Source: Snodgrassella alvi
GTDB taxonomy: Bacteria > Pseudomonadota > Gammaproteobacteria > Burkholderiales > Neisseriaceae
Direction of reading: 5' to 3'
Length of the DNA stretch: 64,000 nt
Assembly: GCF_002777745.1 (NCBI RefSeq)
Contig: NZ_MEIO01000027.1
Span: 1-64,000, forward strand
Below are positions 55,549-64,000 of the stretch, piece after piece. The notes beneath the pieces were generated by a model. The model had not been told where the DNA came from and searched no databases. It saw only the letters and a program-made list of their open reading frames with translations. Each line of letters begins with the position of its first letter. Position 1 is the first letter of the stretch. The position numbers were made by a program, and so were the translations under genes.

Positions 55549-56742
55549 ATGTTTCAGAATGTCGAATACTATCCAGGAGATCCTATACTAGGACTGATGG
55601 ATCAATACAAACAGGATTCACGCAGCCAAAAAGTGAATCTTGGTGTAGGTGTTTATTATGATGATACTGGTCGTGTACCTGTACTGGAATGCGTAAAGAC
55701 CGTAGAATCGCAGATGGTAGCCCAACATCTCCCGCATGATTATCTACCCATGGATGGACTGTCCGGTTATAGACAAGCCTGCCAAAGACTATTACTCGGC
55801 AGTGAACATGAAGCCATCAGAACCGGTCGGGTAGCAACTATTGCCAGCCTTGGTGGTTCTGGTGCCTTGCGCATAGGTGCAGAATTTATTCACCACTGGT
55901 TCCCACAGGCAAAAGCTTATGTCAGCAACCCTACATGGGGCAACCATATCAGTATATTTGAGGGAGCAGGAATAGAAGTACATAAATATCCCTACTATGA
56001 CCCTGAAACCATCGGCATTAAATTTACAGAGTTAAAACAATTCCTGCTGCAACTGGAAGCAGGCAGTATTATTTTATTACATCCCTGCTGTCACAATCCT
56101 ACTGGCGTAGATCCAAACCAGCAGCAATGGGATGAATTGCTGGAAATTATCAAGCAACAACGATTAATCCCTTTTATGGATATAGCATATCAGGGATTTG
56201 GAGATGATATAGATACTGATACTTATGCCATTCGTAAAGCTGTTGAAATAGGCTTATGCATTTATATCAGTAATTCATTTTCCAAAAATCTGTCCATGTA
56301 TGGTGAGCGTGTTGGCGGCTTAAGCATAGTTTGTCCAACAGCTACAGAAGCCCAACTGGTACAGAGTCAACTTAAATTCATTGTTCGCCGTATATATTCA
56401 AGCCCTCCAGGATATGGTGGTCACATTGTTGATCAAGTGATGAATAATAACCAATTATTTCAACAATGGGAGCAGGAAGTTTATATGATGCGCGACCGCA
56501 TTCGTGCTATGCGCTCCCGCTTGTATGAAATATTGCAGACTAAAATCCCCGAACGCGATTTCAGCTATTTCATTAAACAACGTGGCATGTTCAGCTTTAC
56601 AGGCTTAAGCCCTCAGCAAGTAACGCGCTTAAAAACTGAATTTGGCGTGTATTTAGTCGAAAATGGTCGTATGTGCATGGCTGGTTTAAATAGTAGTAAC
56701 ATAGAATATGTGGCCAATGCTATGGTTGAAGTATTGAAATAA
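55549..56742 (+). CDS. aromatic/aspartate aminotransferase
   Basis: Class I PLP aminotransferase of the AspC/TyrB group, exchanging amino groups between glutamate and oxaloacetate or aromatic keto acids. Start MFQNVEYYPGDPILGLMD, KVNLGVGVYYDDTGRVPVL, HPCCHNPTGVDP, MDIAYQGFGDD and the PLP lysine in SNSFSKNLSMYGERVGGL are typical. 397 residues is normal. AspC and TyrB cannot be separated by eye; since no other shikimate-end enzyme is near, substrate preference stays open. Ends at a shared terminator. Confidence 0.88.
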   Translation: MFQNVEYYPGDPILGLMDQYKQDSRSQKVNLGVGVYYDDTGRVPVLECVKTVESQMVAQHLPHDYLPMDGLSGYRQACQRLLLGSEHEAIRTGRVATIASLGGSGALRIGAEFIHHWFPQAKAYVSNPTWGNHISIFEGAGIEVHKYPYYDPETIGIKFTELKQFLLQLEAGSIILLHPCCHNPTGVDPNQQQWDELLEIIKQQRLIPFMDIAYQGFGDDIDTDTYAIRKAVEIGLCIYISNSFSKNLSMYGERVGGLSIVCPTATEAQLVQSQLKFIVRRIYSSPPGYGGHIVDQVMNNNQLFQQWEQEVYMMRDRIRAMRSRLYEILQTKIPERDFSYFIKQRGMFSFTGLSPQQVTRLKTEFGVYLVENGRMCMAGLNSSNIEYVANAMVEVLK

Positions 56743-56764
56743 AATTCTCTTTACTTCGAGTAAT

Positions 56765-56800
56765 AAAACTGGCTGGTCTGATTGATTACCAGCCAGTTTT
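56765..56800. terminator. bidirectional terminator between aminotransferase and HdeD-like gene
   Basis: Perfect 13-pair stem AAAACTGGCTGGT / ACCAGCCAGTTTT with a 10-base loop, between convergent genes. Confidence 0.9.
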
Positions 56801-56832
56801 CAATAAAAATTAATTTAATATAAACATCATTT

Positions 56833-57408
56833 CTAATTTATCTCTGCGGCAGAAAATCGGCGGACACGAAAAGCCAAAGCAATATTCACAACACCAAATA
56901 ATGCCGCATAAACACCAATAACCCAGGTCAATGCTATACCACCTTGCAAAGGATTAACCAACAAAATAATGCCCATCAAAACTGATAAAATTCCCGCCAC
57001 AATCATCCATCCCTCACCATGAATAGATTTACGTAAACGAATAGCAGCGATGATCTGCAATACTCCACTAACTAATGCCCAGATTGCAATAAATGCAATC
57101 AAAACCAGCCAAGTTATTCCCGGAACGAAAAAAGTTACCATCCCTGCCAGAATACTTACAATACCCCAAATCAGCATCAGCCACCAATCCTGATGTGTCC
57201 TGCGTCCATTAATAGAAATTACAATGCCCATCACACCATCTATTAAAGCATAAACCCCAAAGAAGATCATCATAACCAGTATTGATATAAATGGGTAAAA
57301 CCATGTCAGTAAACCAAAAATTAAAGCGGCAATACCACGTATCAGTACTATCCACCAATTTTCAGAAAGTAAATCAGCCAGTGGACTACGAAAAGAAAGA
57401 TTATTCAC
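56833..57408 (-). CDS. HdeD-family membrane protein (DUF308)
   Basis: 191 residues with six hydrophobic helices in three pairs, each pair showing the DUF308 pattern (LIRGIAALIFGLLTWFYPFIS, LIWGIVSILAGMVTFFVPGIT, IVAGILSVLMGIILLVNPLQGG). E. coli HdeD is linked to acid resistance at high cell density; this protein's role is inferred only from family. Located 66 bases after the DUF3465 gene, same strand. Confidence 0.85.
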   Translation of the reverse strand: MNNLSFRSPLADLLSENWWIVLIRGIAALIFGLLTWFYPFISILVMMIFFGVYALIDGVMGIVISINGRRTHQDWWLMLIWGIVSILAGMVTFFVPGITWLVLIAFIAIWALVSGVLQIIAAIRLRKSIHGEGWMIVAGILSVLMGIILLVNPLQGGIALTWVIGVYAALFGVVNIALAFRVRRFSAAEIN

Positions 57409-57474
57409 GATATTTCCTTAATTTAAATATAAATCACACATCATAAATTTTAAAAACGTAATATTTCAGCAAGC

Positions 57475-57975
57475 TTATTGATAACGCTTTCCCTTATATA
57501 ATAACCAGCCATCAGCATGGCGATGTGAAGGATCATGATGTGTCCAATGTATCAGGCCACCCCGTTCATTACTGATGTATTCACCAGTAAAAGAAACCTT
57601 ATCTCCGCGTTGCAAACCATTTAATCGGGGTGCCAGATCAATATTATGCACCACTAAAAGAGTACCGTTATCAGTCTTTAGTATAAATCGCTGATGACGT
57701 ATACCTTTATTATCATCGGGCAAAGTTTTAATAACATTGCCTTCTCCATATACCTGAACCTTATCCAGATTTTTATCCTGAGCCTGCTTAACAGGAATAG
57801 CGACCCGAATCTGATCGCTGGGTGCTGATGCTCCTCCAGTAAAATTATTCCGAATTGATTTAAAAGAATCTACTATCTGCTCTTGAAGCTGACTTTTTTG
57901 TTGTTCATCTACTGTGCCATGCTGCCACCACCAGAATCCCAGAGCCACAATGATCAGTAAAATAATATTTTTCAT
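57475..57975 (-). CDS. DUF3465 domain protein
   Basis: 166 residues from the ATG at 57975 (start MKNIILLIIVALGFWWW); an ATG 11 codons upstream is also in frame. One N-terminal hydrophobic segment anchors or exports it. The C-terminal domain (about 70-166) matches DUF3465, an OB-like small domain: NKGIRHQRFILKTDNGTLLVVHNIDLAPRLNGLQRGD, then GEYISNERGGLIHWTHHDP and GWLLYKGKRYQ. The histidines in IHWTHHDPSHRH could bind metal. Function unknown, periplasmic by the N-terminal segment. Confidence 0.8.
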   Translation of the reverse strand: MKNIILLIIVALGFWWWQHGTVDEQQKSQLQEQIVDSFKSIRNNFTGGASAPSDQIRVAIPVKQAQDKNLDKVQVYGEGNVIKTLPDDNKGIRHQRFILKTDNGTLLVVHNIDLAPRLNGLQRGDKVSFTGEYISNERGGLIHWTHHDPSHRHADGWLLYKGKRYQ

Positions 57976-58063
57976 AGCGAAAATCTTGTATACACTTTTC
58001 GTAAACATTTAAACCATCATACAAAATGTAATCAGCTATAGCAAAAATATTATTAGTTCTGAG

Positions 58064-58100
58064 CAAAAAAACAGGCTACCCAGAAAAACGGGTAGCCTGT
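58064..58100 (-). terminator. intrinsic terminator after pyrG
   Basis: Minus-strand stem ACAGGCTACCC / GGGTAGCCTGT (11 pairs) followed by seven T; 22 bases after the pyrG stop. Confidence 0.9.
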
Positions 58101-58121
58101 TGAGCAAACAAAAATACTGAT

Positions 58122-59777
<1,656 letters not shown>

Positions 59778-59914
59778 TTAGCCGAAAATAACACTAAAAG
59801 AAAGCTATTACCTGCCTCAGACTATGCAATAATATGCAATAATCCCGTCATCCCGATTGGCGTAATAATCACGGCTGTGGCATAATTAGTCACCGTAATC
59901 CATAAATTTATATT

Positions 59915-60526
59915 ATGTTGCAATCTGGACATATTTTCATTGTTTCTGCTGCTTCCGGAACAGGCAAAACCACTTTAGTATCACGCCTGAGTGCCCATCA
60001 GCCGGATATTCGTATTTCTATTTCCCATACCACCAGAGCACCGCGCGAAGGAGAGCAAAATGGAGTGCACTACCATTTTGTCAGTCGTACCGAGTTTGAG
60101 GAAATGATCGCAGGCAATATGTTCATTGAGCATGCCAATGTATACGGCAATTATTACGGCACCAGTTTAAAAGCAGTAGAATCATTAACACAGCAAGGCT
60201 TTAACGTTATTTTAGAGATTGATGTTCAGGGAGCAGAACAAATGCGTCGTTTGCTGCCAGAAGCAACCAGTATTTTTATACTGCCACCTTCAATGACTGA
60301 GCTGACCGAACGTCTCAAAAACCGCGGCACAGATAGTGAAGATGTAATTGCCTACCGTCTGAAAAAATCACGCGAAGAAATTGAGCAAAGCCTGTTGTTT
60401 GATTACGTAATCGTCAATCAGGAGCTTACTCAGGCAGAACAGGATTTACTGGCAATTATCCGCTCTGTTGGATTACGTGCACAAGCACAAAGTCAAACAA
60501 TTACCCGGATTCTAACCGGAGAGTAA
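59915..60526 (+). CDS. gmk: guanylate kinase
   Basis: Phosphorylates GMP to GDP. P-loop IVSAASGTGKTTLVSRL, GMP-binding SHTTRAPREGEQNGVHYHFVSR and the EHANVYGNYYGT segment. 203 residues is normal. First gene of gmk-rpoZ-spoT, whose products meet in (p)ppGpp metabolism: Gmk supplies GDP and is itself inhibited by (p)ppGpp in some bacteria, and omega forms part of the ppGpp site on RNA polymerase. Confidence 0.96.
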   Translation: MLQSGHIFIVSAASGTGKTTLVSRLSAHQPDIRISISHTTRAPREGEQNGVHYHFVSRTEFEEMIAGNMFIEHANVYGNYYGTSLKAVESLTQQGFNVILEIDVQGAEQMRRLLPEATSIFILPPSMTELTERLKNRGTDSEDVIAYRLKKSREEIEQSLLFDYVIVNQELTQAEQDLLAIIRSVGLRAQAQSQTITRILTGE

Positions 60527-60577
60527 TTTACTTAAACTATTTCTTACTTACCAGATATCAGGAATGGAATTCAGATT

Positions 60578-60781
60578 ATGGCTCGTATCACTGTAGAAGA
60601 TTGTATCGGACGCATTCCCAATCACTTTGACCTAACCATGATTGCCGCATTGCGTGCACGCCAGCTAGCCAATGGTGCTACTGCACTGGTCGAAGAAGAC
60701 CATGACAAACCCACTGTAATTGCCCTGCGTGAAATTGCCAGCGGACAAATCGGAGCAGAATTACTTAACCAGCAAAAATAA
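60578..60781 (+). CDS. rpoZ: RNA polymerase omega subunit
   Basis: 67-residue omega subunit: [34 protein letters not shown] is the conserved N-terminal part, including the residues that help form ppGpp site 1. Lies 51 bases behind gmk and 14 before spoT. Confidence 0.96.
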   Translation: MARITVEDCIGRIPNHFDLTMIAALRARQLANGATALVEEDHDKPTVIALREIASGQIGAELLNQQK

Positions 60782-60795
60782 ACAGACAAATAGCC

Positions 60796-63330
60796 ATGCT
60801 TCCACCCAGCCTATCTTACCCCTCCCCATTAAATCAATGGCGGGATAAACTGTTTGCACAGACCAAATACCTGAACAAACAGGAACGCTGGAAATTACTG
60901 GAAGAGGCTTGTGCCTATATTTATTCTCTGGCTAGCAAAACAGGCAAAACTGCATTACTCGAACGCAGTTTTGCCATTACCACTTTACTGGCGCAAAACC
61001 AGCAACGTGTACAAGCACTTGCAGCAGTCTTAATCAAAATAGCTTTTGAAGACTTATCTATTACCACTACAGACAACCATATGCCCTGCACAACCATGGG
61101 ACCTGTAGGAATGAAAATTTTTAATGATATTAACACTTTATCATATACCAACATAGCTACCCAGCTAGAATGCTGTCAGCAGCAAATAGAAACCAGCTAT
61201 CAAGCCATCATCACTGACGCACAAAAGAAACTTCTACATACCGCTTCTTACCTTAGCACAGAAGAACTTCATCTCCTCGACAAAGCATGTGAATTCGGTG
61301 CCATAGCGCATCAGGGACAGTTTCGCAATAGCGGCCTACCCTATATCACCCATCCTCTGGCAGTTGCCACCCAACTGGCAGAGTGGCATGTAGACATTCA
61401 GGCTTTATGTGCCGGCGTACTGCATGATGTACTGGAAGACACCGGCACCACTAAGCAAGAAATCATTGCAGAATTTGGCGAAACCATCGCCAATATGGTT
61501 GATGGATTATCGAAGCTGGAAAAGCTCGAATATAATAGCCAGCAGGAAGCACAGGCCGAAAGCTTCCGCAAACTGATTATGGCAATGACCCAAGATGTAC
61601 GCGTGATTATTGTGAAATTATCAGACCGGTTACACAATATGCGTACACTGTCGGCAAAAAAACCAGCCAGCCGAAGACGTATTGCCCAAGAAACCATGGA
61701 AATCTATGCCCAGTTGGCGAATCGAATCGGATTAAACCACGTTTATCGTGAATTACAAGATTTAGCCTTCAAGCATTTATATCCCCATCGCTATGAAGTA
61801 TTAGCAAAAGCCATTCAGTCATCCCGGCGCAACCGGCGTGACGTAGTAGGTAAAGTATTGCGTGCCTTCAGCCAACGTCTCGTCAGCGCCAATATCGAAG
61901 CTCAAGTAAGAGGCAGAGAAAAAAACCTTTACAGCATTTATGAAAAAATGCGCCGGAAAAATCTGCACTTTGCTGACGTAATGGATATCTATGCTTTCAG
62001 AGTTATTGTCAACAACATTCCTGCCTGCTATACCGCTTTAGGCGTTTTACATAACCTGTATAAACCCAAACCGGGACGAATCAAAGATTATATAGCCATT
62101 CCCAAAAACAATGGCTACCAAAGCCTGCATACCATTCTGGTCGGACCATATGGCTTACCGATTGAAGTTCAGATACGCACTCATGAAATGGATACCATAG
62201 CCGAACGTGGCATTGCCAGCTACTGGATGCACAAAGATGGTGAACAGAACAGCTTTGATCAGGCACAAATGCGTACCAACCAATGGCTGCAAAGCATTCT
62301 CGACATTCAGGCTCACAGCGCTAACGCCATCGAATTTCTGGAACATGTAAAAACTGATCTGTTTCCCAATGAAGTATACGTTTTCACTCCAAAAGGTAAA
62401 ATCATTACCTTACCAGAAGGCGCCACACCCGTGGATTTTGCCTATGCAGTCCATACAGATATTGGCAACCGCACTGTTTCAGCACGCATCAACCATAATC
62501 TGATGCCATTGCGCACCCGCCTACACACAGGTGATATAGTAGAAATCATCACCTCAAGTAATGGTCATCCTACACCAGCATGGTTGGGCTTTACCGTATC
62601 CAGTCACGCACGCAGTGCCATTCGCAGCCAGATAAAAAAAATGAATCGCTGCGATGCCATCCGCCTGGGCGAAAAACTATTGCAAAAAGCACTATCCAGC
62701 CTGCTACCAGAAAATGTTTTATTGTCTGACAGCCTAAAAGATAAATATCTGGCTGATTTACACCTGAAAAATACCTCATTTGAAAACATCCTGTGCGAAG
62801 TTGGCATGGGATTACTGCAACCTGTTTCAGTGGCGATGCATATCGCCGAGCTGGCCGGAGAACACTTTAACAACACCATCAAACTGGCACCAATTAACCT
62901 TACCGGCAATGAATCAGCCCATATTCATCTGGCTAAATGCTGTGGCCCTATTCCCGGAGATCCCATCAAAGCCTTATTGATTAAAGATCAAGGTATCATC
63001 ATTCATCGAGATACCTGCAACACCATTCTGAAAACAGATCCCGAACTTCAACTAGATGCCAACTGGGATATCCTACAAGCAAACAACTATCAGGTCACCC
63101 TGCACCTGAACGCTATTGATAGCCATGGACTACTAGCCACCATAGCAGAAGCCATCTCTTCTAATGGTTGCGACATCAAATCAGTAGAAACCACCTCAAA
63201 AAAACTTGAAGGCGTAGAAGGATTTATCGAGTTTCGCTTTGTATTACAAGTAAAAAACCTAGACCAACTCAACCAGATTACCCGCGAGCTGCACTCCATA
63301 CCGCAGATTCGCCGAGTAAATCGTATTTAA
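60796..63330 (+). CDS. spoT: bifunctional (p)ppGpp synthetase/hydrolase SpoT with N-terminal extension
   Basis: Controls the stringent-response alarmone. Hydrolase HD domain at about 155-310 with intact metal motif HDVLED (210-215) and YITHPLAVA; synthetase domain with GREKNLYSIYEKM, GRIKDYIAIPKNNGYQSLHT and VQIRTHEMDTIAERGIASYW; TGS domain (YVFTPKGKIITLPEGATPVDFAYAVH); zinc-finger-like helical part HLAKCCGPIPGDPI; C-terminal ACT domain. SpoT proteins usually have about 700-740 residues and the HD motif near 72; here there are 844 and the motif is at 210. The extra N-terminal part of about 137 residues resembles the start of the inactive HD domain of RelA (see findings). The ATG at 60796 is the only good start. 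Confidence 0.93.
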   Translation: MLPPSLSYPSPLNQWRDKLFAQTKYLNKQERWKLLEEACAYIYSLASKTGKTALLERSFAITTLLAQNQQRVQALAAVLIKIAFEDLSITTTDNHMPCTTMGPVGMKIFNDINTLSYTNIATQLECCQQQIETSYQAIITDAQKKLLHTASYLSTEELHLLDKACEFGAIAHQGQFRNSGLPYITHPLAVATQLAEWHVDIQALCAGVLHDVLEDTGTTKQEIIAEFGETIANMVDGLSKLEKLEYNSQQEAQAESFRKLIMAMTQDVRVIIVKLSDRLHNMRTLSAKKPASRRRIAQETMEIYAQLANRIGLNHVYRELQDLAFKHLYPHRYEVLAKAIQSSRRNRRDVVGKVLRAFSQRLVSANIEAQVRGREKNLYSIYEKMRRKNLHFADVMDIYAFRVIVNNIPACYTALGVLHNLYKPKPGRIKDYIAIPKNNGYQSLHTILVGPYGLPIEVQIRTHEMDTIAERGIASYWMHKDGEQNSFDQAQMRTNQWLQSILDIQAHSANAIEFLEHVKTDLFPNEVYVFTPKGKIITLPEGATPVDFAYAVHTDIGNRTVSARINHNLMPLRTRLHTGDIVEIITSSNGHPTPAWLGFTVSSHARSAIRSQIKKMNRCDAIRLGEKLLQKALSSLLPENVLLSDSLKDKYLADLHLKNTSFENILCEVGMGLLQPVSVAMHIAELAGEHFNNTIKLAPINLTGNESAHIHLAKCCGPIPGDPIKALLIKDQGIIIHRDTCNTILKTDPELQLDANWDILQANNYQVTLHLNAIDSHGLLATIAEAISSNGCDIKSVETTSKKLEGVEGFIEFRFVLQVKNLDQLNQITRELHSIPQIRRVNRI

Positions 63331-63610
63331 ACACAAAAATTCATAGAAAATATCGGCATTAGTCCATCAATATCATCTTGACGAGCTAGGTTTAATCAGC
63401 CATAATTACCCCTTATTTGTCCAAAATACTCCTATATTTGTTTAAACTTTTATACTTGCAAATATAGCTATCATTTACACCTTGGGAGGTGATGTTGTAA
63501 ACGGTTGTGCGGTACCGTAAACACCGCCTTTGCCTTATATGGCAGTAATTCAGCATTTACCATACTGATTAATAACTCAGTAACGAAATTAATTTACTCA
63601 GGAAAAAGAC
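63331..63610. other. leader region of rpsU
   Basis: 280 bases between spoT and rpsU. It holds an imperfect structure around ACGGT ... ACCGT (about 63499-63521) and the rpsU ribosome site AGGAAAAAG before 63611. A leader with regulatory structure is possible; nothing firm. Confidence 0.35.
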
Positions 63611-63823
63611 ATGCCTTCTGTACGTGTAAAAGAAAATGAACCCTTTGAAGTTGCAATGCGACGTTTCAAACGCTCTGTAGAAAAAACCGGTCTGATGACC
63701 GAACTACGTGCCCGCGAAGCTTATGAAAAACCAACTACTGAGCGTAAACGCAAAAAAGCGGCTGCCGTAAAACGTTTACAAAAACGTTTGCGCAGCCAGC
63801 AATTGCCACCAAAATACTATTAA
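63611..63823 (+). CDS. rpsU: 30S ribosomal protein S21
   Basis: 70-residue S21, rich in Lys and Arg: [48 protein letters not shown] in sequence pieces typical of the family. S21 is needed for efficient initiation of translation. Ribosome site CAGGAA 9 bases upstream. Followed by a terminator. Confidence 0.96.
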   Translation: MPSVRVKENEPFEVAMRRFKRSVEKTGLMTELRAREAYEKPTTERKRKKAAAVKRLQKRLRSQQLPPKYY

Positions 63824-63874
63824 TCTGGTATCGCCGGCTCATAAAATCCTGTAGCCGAGTAAACACCACAAAAC

Positions 63875-63902
63875 AATACCGCAGGCTATTGCTTGCGGTA
63901 TT
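63875..63902 (+). terminator. intrinsic terminator after rpsU
   Basis: Stem AATACCGCA / TGCGGTATT (9 pairs) with a 10-base loop, followed by TGCATTTT; 52 bases after the rpsU stop. Confidence 0.75.
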
Positions 63903-64000
63903 TGCATTTTAGCCAGAAAAAGCTGTAGAAAACCAAATTATAGCAGTAAACTACTCATCATCATTTAACTTAACAACTATTCATTGCGAGCATCCATTAT

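Noticed and set aside
58071-58100. pyrG terminator stem as an inverted DNA-uptake sequence of another dialect
   Set aside because: It starts AGGCTACC, like the Eikenella-type word, but the TGAA end is replaced by CAGAA and no other terminator here repeats it.
63481-63535. rpsU leader as a known riboswitch or protein-binding site
   Set aside because: Only a 5-pair ACGGT/ACCGT stem could be drawn; no known RNA family is recognisable by eye.

Overview
The window is a chromosomal segment of a low-GC (about 40 %) Gram-negative betaproteobacterium of the family Neisseriaceae. The family assignment rests on the gene order pilMNOPQ-aroK-aroB, on the hemC-hemD-hemX-hemY(-hemE) cluster, on a fused msrAB and on the encoded protein sequences. 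The low GC together with a nearly complete HlyB/HlyD/TolC-like secretion operon and RTX genes suggests a bee-gut Snodgrassella-type organism. That genus-level call is inference from memory, not a database match.

Left edge (1-5.9 kb): a leftward RTX calcium-binding protein, cut by the window edge, stands across a 0.5 kb AT-rich gap from a rightward type I secretion operon (hlyB-, hlyD- and tolC-like). This is the only clearly accessory system in the window. From 6.7 to 17.3 kb lie housekeeping genes: lptG/lptF (LPS export), pepA-holC, rmlD, the nrdR-lipoprotein-ribD cluster, a GNAT enzyme, msrAB and pgsA. From 17.4 to 18.1 kb is a tRNA cluster behind a very good sigma70 promoter: three identical tRNA-Gly(GCC), tRNA-Cys(GCA), a degenerate tRNA-Cys-like copy and tRNA-Leu(TAA), closed by a terminator. 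Just downstream is a small membrane-anchored OB-fold gene interrupted by an early TGA.

From 19.5 to 29.9 kb: two ubiquinone-ring hydroxylases, an MFS exporter, an Lrp/AsnC regulator, a DUF1415 protein, an ion antiporter-like protein, rsuA, a TRIC-like UPF0126 protein, and a Tim44-domain membrane protein. From 30.0 to 31.0 kb is a decayed TonB-dependent receptor. From 31.3 to 40.4 kb a leftward block holds cls, hemE, hemY, hemX, hemD, hemC, a sirtuin and argD. From 40.4 to 47.4 kb follow a gene-poor AT-rich stretch with a broken small gene, htpX, proA, ppk2 and mrcA.

From 47.5 to 54.7 kb a rightward block encodes the type IV pilus alignment complex and secretin (pilMNOPQ), then aroK and aroB. 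It is followed by trmB, an aromatic/aspartate aminotransferase, leftward HdeD-like and DUF3465 proteins, leftward pyrG, then gmk-rpoZ-spoT (spoT with an unusual N-terminal extension of about 135 residues) and rpsU at the right edge.

Most of the window is core chromosome. I saw no CRISPR array, insertion sequence or prophage. The points worth a second look are the RTX/type I secretion locus, the degenerate tRNA-Cys copy, two small genes each broken by one in-frame TGA, the TonB-receptor remnant, the sirtuin without its zinc cysteines, the extended SpoT and a possible small RNA near 28.4 kb.
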